From Paenibacillus sp. V4I7 (GTDB lineage: Bacteria; Bacillota; Bacilli; Paenibacillales; NBRC-103111): DNA of 64,000 nucleotides. Location: contig NZ_JAUSZD010000002.1 of assembly GCF_030817275.1 (NCBI RefSeq), positions 1,054,001-1,118,000 on the forward strand, in the 5' to 3' direction. The notes beneath the pieces were generated by a model, which made no database searches, was not told where the DNA came from, and saw only the letters and a list, made by a program, of their open reading frames with translations. A program made the translations under genes and the position numbers. Positions within the stretch are counted from its first letter, which is position 1. Every line of letters starts with the position of its first letter. Of this stretch, positions 35,335-42,948 are shown in pieces.

Positions 35335-35365
35335 TTGACCTGGAGTCGGCTCCAGCCTCTAGAAT
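35335..35365 (+). promoter_or_regulatory. MerR-type promoter with 19-bp spacer
   Basis: TTGACC (35335-35340) and TAGAAT (35360-35365) are separated by 19 bp, the over-long spacing typical of MerR-activated promoters. The spacer holds the dyad CTGGAG-TCGG-CTCCAG (35340-35355), like the NmlR/AdhR operator class. Confidence 0.85.
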
Positions 35366-35399
35366 AATAATATCGGAACAGAGAGGAGGTGGAGATCAG

Positions 35400-35807
35400 A
35401 TGTATTCGATCGGGCAAGCGGCGGAGTTAACGAGTTTCAGCATCGATACGCTCAGGTATTACGAGAAGATCGGCTTGATGAAGCCGCCAAAGAGAGGGCC
35501 GGGGGGCCTAAGATCATATAGTGAGGATGACGTGCGGCAGCTTTCTTCCTTGCACTGCCTAAAGAAGACGGGGTTGTCGCTAGACGAGATGAAGACGTTT
35601 TTGCAGGAAGGAAGATGCTTCGCGAATCCTGCGTTCCCGCTAAGCGTCGAAGACAGGAAGACTATCGAAAGCCGAGTGCAAATTCTCTCGGAGCATATGG
35701 TTAGAATGGAAGCGCAGTACTTAGCGTTGGCGAACATAATCGAAGAAACGAGAGAGAAGTTGGATTTCTACAATGGGATCATTGAAAAGGAGGCAGTGAA
35801 AAAATGA
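35400..35807 (+). CDS. MerR-family regulator (NmlR/AdhR-like)
   Basis: The 135-residue protein has the winged helix (YSIGQAAELTSFSIDTLRYY, EKIGLMKPPKR, LRSYSEDDVRQLSSLHCL) and a dimerisation helix. Relatives sense aldehydes or thiol-reactive compounds; a Cys at ~61 (LHCLKKTG) and one at ~78 (GRCFANP) are candidates. The promoter in front has the 19-bp spacer and GGAGTCGGCTCC dyad it should recognise. The next gene overlaps by 4 bp. Confidence 0.9.
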   Translation: MYSIGQAAELTSFSIDTLRYYEKIGLMKPPKRGPGGLRSYSEDDVRQLSSLHCLKKTGLSLDEMKTFLQEGRCFANPAFPLSVEDRKTIESRVQILSEHMVRMEAQYLALANIIEETREKLDFYNGIIEKEAVKK

Positions 35808-36403
35808 AAATCGCTTCGATTGGTTCTGGGAATATTGGCGGGACATTAGGCAAACAATGGGCCGCTCTTGAACATCGCGTGATGTTCGGCTCGAGGGATC
35901 CTCATAGCGAGAAGATGAAGCTCTTGCTACAAGTCGTCGGCGCTAACGCGCAGGCCGGTACGATCATGGAAGCGGTCGCGTTCGGCGAGGTGATCCTGTT
36001 GGCCGTTCTGCCCAGTGATGTGGAGCGCGTGCTGGCCGAGGCAGGGGATCTGGACGGTAAAATCCTCATCAACTGCACCAACCGATACGACGGTACGTCC
36101 TCGGACGCCGAGGTGCGGCGTCTCGCACGGAATGCGCGCGTCGTCCGTGCTTTCCACATGCTGCCCTGGGAAGTGCTCGCGAACCCTCGGTATGAAGCGG
36201 GTACCGCGACGGCTTTCTTAAGCGGGGATGACCCCGCAGCAGTAGAAGTCGTCGCCAAGTTGGCAAGTGATATCGGGCTCGATCCGGTTGAAATCGGCGG
36301 TCCGGACGCTATGGCGAAGGCGGAAACGGCGATAGGGATGATCTGGAGCATACTCGCTCCCAAGTTCGGGCGAGAATATAGCCTTAGCGTACTAAGGCGT
36401 TAG
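35804..36403 (+). CDS. NADPH-dependent oxidoreductase, F420-reductase-like
   Basis: The 199-residue protein has an N-terminal Rossmann motif IGSGNIGGTLGKQW, followed by VMFGSRDP, VILLAVLPSDVERVL and NCTNRYDG, as in the F420:NADP oxidoreductase-like family (NAD-binding 2). The actual substrate is unknown, probably a small carbonyl or flavin-type acceptor. Translationally coupled to the merR gene (ATGA) and so presumably induced by the compound that MerR senses. Confidence 0.88.
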   Translation: MKIASIGSGNIGGTLGKQWAALEHRVMFGSRDPHSEKMKLLLQVVGANAQAGTIMEAVAFGEVILLAVLPSDVERVLAEAGDLDGKILINCTNRYDGTSSDAEVRRLARNARVVRAFHMLPWEVLANPRYEAGTATAFLSGDDPAAVEVVAKLASDIGLDPVEIGGPDAMAKAETAIGMIWSILAPKFGREYSLSVLRR

Positions 36404-36530
36404 TGGTCGATGCCATCCGGTGCAAACGGCGTTGTTTGATCTTTTGTTGTATAGCGTGTAGGCAATTAAGTTAAACATTGTTGTAACGTAGATTTTAATT
36501 AACGGTAAGAGTCCTAATTAGGGTGACTAC

Positions 36531-36552
36531 GCTAACGGATACGCTAGCATAA
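36531..36552 (+). repeat. Dispersed repeat, 5' half
   Basis: GCTAACGGATACGCTAGC folds as a hairpin. It is 20 bp upstream of the recombinase leader. Confidence 0.7.
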
Positions 36553-36573
36553 CACACTATAAGCGTTAAGATT

Positions 36574-36628
36574 AAACCCTCCCAATTCTAGCAAAGCTAG
36601 AGATAACCTATATTTGGGAGGGTTTTTT
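36574..36628 (+). promoter_or_regulatory. Recombinase leader with Shine-Dalgarno-sequestering stem, copy 1
   Basis: AAACCCTCCCAA (36574-36585) can pair with TTTGGGAGGGTTT (36613-36625). The inner CTAGC-AAA-GCTAG forms a second hairpin. GGGAGG is also the ribosome binding site of the recombinase ATG at 36629, so the stem would hide it. The poly-T after the stem also looks like a terminator. Conserved at 54404-54458. Confidence 0.7.
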
Positions 36629-37231
36629 ATGACATTGAAGGAGTTATGGGTGCTGTATGAAGCTGACAAACGTATCCTGGGGTTCAGCATGCATACAATG
36701 AAAGCATACTTTCTACAACTAAACATGTTGATTCGCGAACTGGGTAATCTGGAGATTGAAGAAATATCTTTAAATATGCTAAAAGATTATTTTGCAAGGG
36801 TATCAGAGCGATTAAAACCGAGTAGCCTAGGTCATCGTATTCGATTTGTACATTCCCTTTTTCGCTTTGCATTTGAAGAAGGTCATATGACACGGAATCC
36901 TTCTCTCAAGCTGAGAGAACCTAAGATGGACAAATGTATTCCGAAATTCCTAGTTGAGGAGGATGTTATTCATCTTAAGATTACCTGTCATTCTCACCGG
37001 GAGCATGCTCTGTTGGAGTTTCTGTACTGCACAGGATGCCGCGTTGGAGAGGTTCAGAAAATAAACATTGAAGATGTTAATTGGGAGAACTGTTCAGCAA
37101 TAAGAGAAAAAGATAATGAAGATTTCATTAATTATGTCAGCAGCATGAATGATCAGCAGAAGCTTTGGCTAGCAGATGGATTACGTATAATGAAACCTGA
37201 TTCAGCATGGTTAGAGAAGCTCGTGGTTTAA
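36629..37231 (+). pseudogene. Truncated tyrosine recombinase fused to an unrelated tail
   Basis: Residues 1-~155 match the intact recombinase at 54460: the SAM-like core-binding domain (LKELWVLYEADKRILGFS, RLKPSSLGHRIRFVHSLFRF) and the first catalytic Arg in LLEFLYCTGCRVGEVQKIN. Right after ENCSAI the sequence changes to an acidic tail (NEDFINYVSSMNDQQKLWLA, ending SAWLEKLVV) that belongs to some other gene. Catalytic Lys, His-x-x-Arg, His and Tyr are missing, so it cannot recombine DNA. It retains the leader and start. Confidence 0.85.
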
Positions 37232-37258
37232 CAAGCACTTTAGCCTGAGTGGCGACTA

Positions 37259-37332
37259 AACTAACGAGGAACGATAGCTCAAAACGAAAAGGCAGACGGT
37301 TCAAATCGGTTGCCTTTTCCCAGCTAACATTT
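37259..37332 (+). repeat. Dispersed attC-like hairpin repeat
   Basis: AACTAACGAGGAACGATAGC, stem AAAAGGCA / TGCCTTTT, and CAGCTAACATTT at the end. A 3'-end variant TAACAAGCACTTTAGC precedes it at 37231-37246. Confidence 0.8.
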
Positions 37333-37405
37333 AAATGGGGATAATGGGAAATTTTGCTACGATACAATAAATGCAATGTAAATTTACGGAGGTGTTTATA
37401 CTGTA

Positions 37406-37993
37406 ATGTTACCCGTTTTTCTAACCTCAAATGGACTTTACGATGATGCAGTATTTACCCAATTTAATAAAATACTGCAGGAACACAACATAGAGAAAAA
37501 AATCTGTCTTATTACCACAGCAATTAAGGATTCCGAAAGTCGAAGTTTTCATATAAATAAAACAACTGTACAGCTAACTGACGTTGGGTTTTCAACAGTT
37601 GATTTCATTGATATCGCAAACGAAAATCCTCGAATTTTATATAATTATCCCATCGTTTGTATTTTCGGTGGAAACCCCTTTTACTTATTGGAACAAATTA
37701 AGAAAGCTAAGGTTGACGACATACTTATTGATATAAGAGAGAGCGGCAGCATGATCCTTGGTCACAGTTCGGGAGCTGTAGTACTTGGGAAGACAATAAA
37801 GCATGCAAATATTTTGCACCCTGAATGGAATGAGATTGGCATAACTGATTTTGATGCTGTTGGTCTCATACCAGAAATCATTTTGCCGCATCACAACAGA
37901 TATCTCGGGCAGGAACAGAAATTGGTGGATCTAGAAATTAAGGAGAACCTCAAATTAACCAGAATAGAGGATGGCCATTACATAGTCATATAA
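37406..37993 (+). CDS. Peptidase E-like (S51) protein
   Basis: The 195-residue protein has the S51 / class-I glutamine-amidotransferase-like fold: CIFGGNPFYLLEQIKK, the nucleophile elbow ILGHSSGAVVLG with Ser, and LPHHNRYLG near the end. Peptidase E cleaves Asp-X dipeptides, although many family members have unknown substrates. ATG 37406 follows ACGGAGGTG at slightly long spacing. Same-strand single gene between two repeat copies. Confidence 0.85.
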   Translation: MLPVFLTSNGLYDDAVFTQFNKILQEHNIEKKICLITTAIKDSESRSFHINKTTVQLTDVGFSTVDFIDIANENPRILYNYPIVCIFGGNPFYLLEQIKKAKVDDILIDIRESGSMILGHSSGAVVLGKTIKHANILHPEWNEIGITDFDAVGLIPEIILPHHNRYLGQEQKLVDLEIKENLKLTRIEDGHYIVI

Positions 37994-38029
37994 TTCATGA
38001 ATTTTGACCTTTCAAACTGCATTATTGAG

Positions 38030-38096
38030 CAAAAGGAGAACGAGTGAACAACAACAACAGGCTGCCGGCTATGGCAGCCTGTTGAGGTAACGGGCA
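38030..38096 (+). repeat. Dispersed repeat, interrupted by group II intron at its 3' end
   Basis: GGAGAACGAGTGAAC, the stem AACAGGCTGCC / GGCAGCCTGTT, then TGAGGTAACGGGCA. The usual GATAGTT end is replaced by the intron start. Confidence 0.75.
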
Positions 38097-40048
38097 GAGC
38101 GCGCCTAGCCAAGCTAGGCACAACTTACTGATGCAAGTTCAGTCGGGGTAAGGACCAAGCCGCCCCGTAGCTAGCAGGCAGACGTCGGCGAAATCCGGCG
38201 GCTGAAGCCCTGTGAAAAGTTGCGCGGAAGCGTAATAAAGCAAATCTGCAGGCCGTAATGAAAATGAATCCTACCGCATCGTGAAACTGAACCCGAAAGG
38301 GACAAGAGGGAGCCGAGCCACGTCTGCCCCGGCGAAGGCCATGGAACGCGCGAAGAACTTGGAATGCAGCGCAGAAGAACCCTCCGGTGTAAAGGGATCG
38401 GCATGTAGAGACAGTTGTGTCTGGAACTAGGGAGACCCTCCCCCGCACGAAGTTTTTTTTTTCGTAACGAGCAAACTTATAAGCCTCAAAGGTGAAGTGG
38501 TAAGCTGCGGGAAGGGAGTCGGAGGGGGCCATATTACCAAAGATCCGGCGGACAACATAACCCCGGGGAGGGAAGGGCGCCGAAAGGCAATACCCCACTT
38601 CGTTTACGGGATATTAAGGAGGTAAGAGCAAGTGAATGCCGAATACACGGCTAACGCCACCAGTGAAAACGCTCGACAACTCCAAAATACCCTCTATCTT
38701 GCGGCTAAGGAGAACCCAAAGCGTAAGTTTCATGCACTGTACGACAAAGTATTCCGAAAAGATATCTTGCAAGAAGCATGGACAAGAGTGAAAACCAATC
38801 GTGGTAGTGCCGGTATTGACGGACAAACGATTAAATTCATCGTTCGAGAGATTGGCGAAGAATCCTTCATCGAAGAGATCAGGCAACAGCTAATGAATGG
38901 GGAATACCGACCGTCTCCGGTTAAACGGAAAGAGATTCCGAAGCCGGACGGTAAGACACGTCCCTTGGGTATTCCAACAGTCCGTGACCGGACTGTTCAG
39001 ATGGCAACCAAACTGGTAATCGAAGGCATATTCGAAGCAGATTTTAAAGATTGCTCTTACGGATTTCGCCCCAAACGGTCGGCTCACCACGCTATAAAAA
39101 GCATCCGGGAAAGCATCAATTGGGGCGTCATCAATTGGGTGGTCGACGTAGATATAACAGGTTACTTCGATAATATCTCCCACAGCAAGCTGATGAAACT
39201 GGTCGAAGAACGCATCTGCGACAGGCGCATACTGAAGTTAATTAGACAGTGGCTTGAAGCAGGTGTAATGAAGGATGGCATATGGCAAAAAACGGAGATC
39301 GGAAGCCCACAAGGCGGCGTAATATCTCCTCTTCTGGCCAATATTTATCTCAATTACCTTGATACGATATGGGAAAAACGGTTTTCCCATCTCGGAAAGC
39401 TGATAAGGTATGCGGACGATCTAGTCATTCTATGTCGATACAAACCGCAGGCGCTAGAATCGATTCAGACACTTAAAGCGATCTTTGGGAAACTGGAATT
39501 GACCATGAACACTTCTAAATCAAAGCTAGTGAGTCTATGGAAGAACCAGGACGGATTCGACTTCCTTGGCTTTCATCATCGGAAGATGCCTTACCTTCAT
39601 AAAACCGGGACAAAGTATCGACTTCGAAGCTTTCCATCGAAGAAAGCAATGAAGAAGATGCGCACTCGTGTGAAGGAAGAAACGGCATCCAGAGGCCTGT
39701 TAAACTGTCAGTTAAATATGATGGTCAAGCTGCTGAACCCAATGATTCAAGGATGGCGCAACTATTATGCTCATCAGGATGTAGATCGAAGTATGGCAAA
39801 CCGTTTCCTTGGGAAAGTGGACTGGTACATCCTGAGGAGATTGAGACTGTTCTGGAATAACAAACATAGGAAGCGCAAACGGAATTGGTCGGAGATGCAG
39901 ATTCTGCTTCAACGTGCAGGATTGAAAACAGTATGCTCATGGAAAACCGTAATGCCCTAGATGAAGAACGTCGGAAAGCCGTATGCGGGAAAACCGCACG
40001 TACGGTTTGATGAGGAGGGGCTGGGAAATCCAGTCCTTTACTCTACTT
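38097..40048 (+). mobile_element. Group II intron (IIC-like) with maturase
   Basis: A ~530-nt structured 5' RNA (domains I-III) precedes the intron-encoded protein (38632-39960). Domain V is at ~39975-40005, AAGCCGTATGC, a GAAA loop and GCACGTACGGTTT. Domain VI follows, and the intron seems to end near CTTTACTCTAC (~40048). The 5' end GAGCG (38097) resembles the GUGYG rule. It lies directly after the hairpin and TAACGGGCA of a repeat copy; group IIC introns characteristically insert just after terminator hairpins or in attC sites. Confidence 0.88.
38632..39960 (+). CDS. ltrA: Group II intron reverse transcriptase/maturase
   Basis: The 442-residue protein has RT domains 0-7: RGSAGIDGQTI, KTRPLGIPTVRDR, SYGFRPKRSAHHA, DVDITGYFDNI, GSPQGGVISPLLANIYL and the catalytic YADDLVILC. 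A maturase (X) domain follows, with W(R)NYYAHQD. No HNH endonuclease domain follows, as in class C introns. It splices and mobilises its own intron by reverse transcription. GTG at 38632 follows AAGGAGG with 9-bp spacing. It appears intact. Confidence 0.95.
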   Translation: MNAEYTANATSENARQLQNTLYLAAKENPKRKFHALYDKVFRKDILQEAWTRVKTNRGSAGIDGQTIKFIVREIGEESFIEEIRQQLMNGEYRPSPVKRKEIPKPDGKTRPLGIPTVRDRTVQMATKLVIEGIFEADFKDCSYGFRPKRSAHHAIKSIRESINWGVINWVVDVDITGYFDNISHSKLMKLVEERICDRRILKLIRQWLEAGVMKDGIWQKTEIGSPQGGVISPLLANIYLNYLDTIWEKRFSHLGKLIRYADDLVILCRYKPQALESIQTLKAIFGKLELTMNTSKSKLVSLWKNQDGFDFLGFHHRKMPYLHKTGTKYRLRSFPSKKAMKKMRTRVKEETASRGLLNCQLNMMVKLLNPMIQGWRNYYAHQDVDRSMANRFLGKVDWYILRRLRLFWNNKHRKRKRNWSEMQILLQRAGLKTVCSWKTVMP

Positions 40049-40130
40049 AATGCAATAGCATCCTGTCGCCGTATCGGCATTATATTCGTTGAGCAAGGAG
40101 ATTGCCTGTTCAACATACGGGCAATTACTT

Positions 40131-40162
40131 GAGGGACGGCTATCATAGCTGTTCCTCTTTTT
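40131..40162 (+). terminator. Hairpin terminator
   Basis: GAGGGACGGCT pairs (with G-U pairs) with AGCTGTTCCTC and is followed by TTTTTAT. ACGGGCAATTACTTG just before it resembles a repeat 3' end. Confidence 0.6.
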
Positions 40163-40200
40163 ATGGTGTTTACTGAAATATCACTTTAATATCGGAATTT

Positions 40201-40310
40201 TAAATATAAACATAAAACCAATGATGATCGGGATCGTTATTATATTGCGTCAGTAAAGGCTTTTTATAGTGCAGGCGTAACATTGGGAACATGATCATGT
40301 TAAATAGAAA
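40201..40310 (-). pseudogene. CBO0543-family remnant
   Basis: The minus strand reads LFNMIMFPMLRLHYKKPLLT, then a stop-free tail. It closely matches the C-terminal part (LFNMIMFPLLRLHFFRPLLT) of the CBO0543 protein at 45178-45678. Only ~35 residues remain. Confidence 0.75.
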
Positions 40311-40513
40311 ACTATGATAATACGAAAGCTGTATTCTGCAAAAAAAATCATCATTAGGTTGGTGCTTTTCTTATCTCATAAGAGTGTACAGTATCCTCGA
40401 TAACCAAATAGAAATGCAGTTATGAAATTGAATAAACATAACGAAAGCCCTTAGAGTGGCTTCTAGGGCTTCTGACGATGGATGAAAGAAGTCATAGTTT
40501 TATTTGACGTTAC
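40311..40513. other. Intergenic, hairpin
   Basis: AAGCCCTTAGA / TTCTAGGGCTT (~40444-40471) forms a strong hairpin, probably a terminator of the small minus-strand gene that follows. No gene was seen. Confidence 0.45.
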
Positions 40514-40663
40514 TTAGGGTTTTGTTTTCGTTTTTTCACAATACCCTACATGGTATTGCTGACCATTGATTTGAATAAAGCCTGTTTTATATATCATACA
40601 AGCATTTTGCGTAGGCTCAACTTTGCTACAACTAGAGCAGTAATAATGGTTTGAATTGTCCAA
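40514..40663 (-). CDS. Small Cys-rich (zinc-ribbon-like) protein
   Basis: The 49-residue minus-strand protein begins MDNSNHYYCSSCSKVEPTQN and has C-x2-C near the start, a third Cys at ~residue 22 and a fourth in VGYCEKT. These four cysteines could bind one zinc. TTG at 40663 is chosen since AAGGTG lies 6 bp upstream. Small proteins of this type are common in Bacillales and have no known function. Confidence 0.6.
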   Translation of the reverse strand: MDNSNHYYCSSCSKVEPTQNACMIYKTGFIQINGQQYHVGYCEKTKTKP

Positions 40664-40845
40664 AAGTATCACCTTACCTTTGCTTTGATATGTTCACAAA
40701 GCATTGTACCATAATATGAATACGACCATTTTTTATTTTACTTTGATTGAAATAGTTACCATCAATTGGAATTCACAAAAGATGTAAACTTGCTCGATTT
40801 TGCATAAAATACTTTTACAGTTCAATTTGGAGGTTTAGATAGGCT

Positions 40846-41871
40846 ATGTACAAAATAAGAGCGAAGCATGAAACTGAGCATAATATACGATTAACATCAC
40901 CAGAAATGGCAAGCCTTTGGACTGCTTACTTAAATGACACTATGGCAATATGTGTCATAAAGTACATGTTGGAAAAGGTTGAAGATACTGAAATAAAACC
41001 AGTTTTTGAATATGCCTTAAACTTAGCTGAAACACATATTCAAACAATCACTGAATTTTTTAAGAAGGAAAACTTTCCAATACCGTTTGGGTTTACAGAG
41101 CATGATGTAAACCTATCAACACCACGTTTATTTTCAGATACCTTTTGGTTAATGTACCTTAATGAAATGACCATTCACGGTATAACTGGTTATGCAGTTG
41201 CATTAACGTCTGCAACACGTTCAGATATTCGTGAGTATTACACTAAATGTAATACTTCAGCAATGGAACTTTTCCATAAGACAACTGATGTTTTATTGTC
41301 TAAAGGGATTTTTTCCAGACCTCCTTATGTTTCTACACCACAAAATGCTGACTTTGTTAAGAAACAATCCTTTATTAGCGGTTGGTTTGGCGACCGCAGA
41401 CCATTAAACGCTATTGAGATAAGTAATATTTTCTTTAATTTGAAAAAAGACATTGTGAGCAGGGCTTTACAATTAGGATTTAGTCAAGTAGCAAAGTCTA
41501 AAGAAGTTAGGGATTATATGGTAAGAGGGGTAGCTATCACTTTTAAACATATTGAGATTTTTAGTTCCATCTTACACGAAAACGACCTGCCTTCCCCAAT
41601 ACGTTGGGAATCTGAGATTACAAATTCTACTGTTTCACCATTCTCGGACAAGTTGATGATGTATCATGCCATGGTATTGATTGCTACAGCAGTAGGATTT
41701 TATGGGGCTGGAATGGCAGTCTGTATGAGAACGGATTTGGCATTACAATATCAACGTATTATTACCGAAACACAAAAATACGCTGAAGATGGGATAAACA
41801 TCATGATTGAAAACAGTTGGATGGAACAGCCACCACAAGCTGATGACCGTAAAGCGTTAGCACAAACTTAA
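40846..41871 (+). CDS. DUF3231 family protein
   Basis: The 341-residue protein consists of two DUF3231 halves of ~165 residues, each a predicted ferritin-like helical bundle (ASLWTAYLNDTMAICVIKYM and, in the second, SDKLMMYHAMVLIATAVGFY). Family members occur in spore formers; some are spore-coat or spore-associated proteins. It has no signal peptide. ATG 40846 follows GGAGG at long spacing. The next gene, 28 bp downstream, is a membrane protein split by a transposon. Confidence 0.88.
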   Translation: MYKIRAKHETEHNIRLTSPEMASLWTAYLNDTMAICVIKYMLEKVEDTEIKPVFEYALNLAETHIQTITEFFKKENFPIPFGFTEHDVNLSTPRLFSDTFWLMYLNEMTIHGITGYAVALTSATRSDIREYYTKCNTSAMELFHKTTDVLLSKGIFSRPPYVSTPQNADFVKKQSFISGWFGDRRPLNAIEISNIFFNLKKDIVSRALQLGFSQVAKSKEVRDYMVRGVAITFKHIEIFSSILHENDLPSPIRWESEITNSTVSPFSDKLMMYHAMVLIATAVGFYGAGMAVCMRTDLALQYQRIITETQKYAEDGINIMIENSWMEQPPQADDRKALAQT

Positions 41872-41899
41872 TTAACGTTAATGAAAAGTTGGGAAAGAT

Positions 41900-42124
41900 A
41901 TGGGAAAATGTACTCGTACTGAGGTATTTCTTTGGAGTATAGCCTTGCCTGGATTTGGACAACTTTTAAATGGTCGGTTTTTAAAAGGACTGTTACTAGT
42001 CGGTTTGGAGTTTTTAATAAACAGTCAATCCAATCTAAATGAAGTAATTATTTCGAGTTTCCATGGAGAATTTGAGAAAGCAATAATTCAAACGGATTAC
42101 CAGTGGTTAATGTTTTATCCGTAA
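41900..42124 (+). pseudogene. 5' part of membrane-protein gene split by composite IS66 element
   Basis: The N-terminal 74 residues, FLWSIALPGFGQLLNGRFLK then GLLLVGLEFLIN, contain two hydrophobic segments. The coding sequence is interrupted after TTTTATCC (42120). Its continuation resumes at 50312 with the duplicated TTTTATCC and in frame (FYPCIYMFGIWDAYK). Rejoined, the gene would encode ~150 residues. The LPGFGQLLNGRFLKG motif resembles small TM2-type or DUF5683-like membrane proteins, but I do not assign a family. Confidence 0.88.
42113..42120 (+). repeat. Target-site duplication, left
   Basis: TTTTATCC, repeated at 50312-50319. IS66-family elements make 8-bp duplications. Confidence 0.9.
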
Positions 42125-42203
42125 GCGTCAAACGTACCACACCTTTAAGTCCCCAAAGTGAAATGAGAAAATAAGGTCATCCGAAGAATTAGGAGGCCGC
42201 CTC

Positions 42204-42539
42204 ATGAAAATCAAGAAAGCTCGCTGTCAAGAATGGATTCCTCTCATCGAAAATTACAAGGCCAGTGGACTTACTATGGCTGCGTGGTGCTCCGCTAATC
42301 AATTTACGTTACATACGCTAAAGTACTGGCTTCGCAAATTAAACGGGGTGTCTTCCACCAGCTCCACCAAATCCCAACCTTCTGCCTTCATTCCGCTCTC
42401 CGTTGGCGACGCCGTAAGTGTAAAAGCCCATACCACACCGCTCATCGTCCGTGTCGGGGAAGCGAGTATCGAGCTTCGGTCCGACTTTGACTCTCGCCTG
42501 TTTCGTGAAGTCGTCCAGGTTCTTCGTTCCACATGCTAA
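42204..42539 (+). CDS. tnpA: IS66 accessory protein TnpA
   Basis: The 111-residue protein is the small first frame of IS66, with a helix-turn-helix region (WIPLIENYKASGLTMAAWCS, HTLKYWLRKL). ATG 42204 follows AGGAGG. It overlaps tnpB by 7 bp, as is usual in the family. Confidence 0.93.
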   Translation: MKIKKARCQEWIPLIENYKASGLTMAAWCSANQFTLHTLKYWLRKLNGVSSTSSTKSQPSAFIPLSVGDAVSVKAHTTPLIVRVGEASIELRSDFDSRLFREVVQVLRSTC

Positions 42540-42886
42540 CGCTGCCTGGCACGCATTCCGTCTATCTGGCTTACGGATCGACGGATCTACGTAAATCCAT
42601 TGATGGACTTGCCGCTCTTGTTCAGGAAGGCTTCGGTCTTGACCCGTTTTCTCCAGCTCTGTTCGTTTTCTGTAATCGGGAGAAGAACAAACTCAAGATT
42701 TTGCAATGGGAGCATAATGGCTTCTGGCTGTTCTACCGTAGGCTTGAGCGCGGCACCTTTCGTTGGCCCAGCGGCAACGAGGGCACGGTCACTGTCTCTT
42801 CCCGCGAACTCCGTTGGCTTCTGGACGGACTTGCCCTTAGCCAGCGGCAGGCACACACCAAAGTGACTGCGGAAACCGTTATCTAG
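42533..42886 (+). CDS. tnpB: IS66 accessory protein TnpB (Orf2)
   Basis: The 117-residue protein is the IS66 Orf2-like family member: VYLAYGSTDLRKSIDGLAAL, ALFVFCNREKNKLKILQWEH, GFWLFYRRLERGTFRWP. It is needed with TnpC for IS66 movement; exact role unknown. Confidence 0.95.
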   Translation: MLTLPGTHSVYLAYGSTDLRKSIDGLAALVQEGFGLDPFSPALFVFCNREKNKLKILQWEHNGFWLFYRRLERGTFRWPSGNEGTVTVSSRELRWLLDGLALSQRQAHTKVTAETVI

Positions 42887-42948
42887 CCATCATTGTTCGC
42901 TGTTTCGCCATACCTAGCAGCCTTTATTGGCAGGATTGAAAACGGGAT

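Noticed and set aside
38125..38598. Long minus-strand frame over the intron leader
   Set aside because: It is the complement of structured intron RNA and has no known domain.
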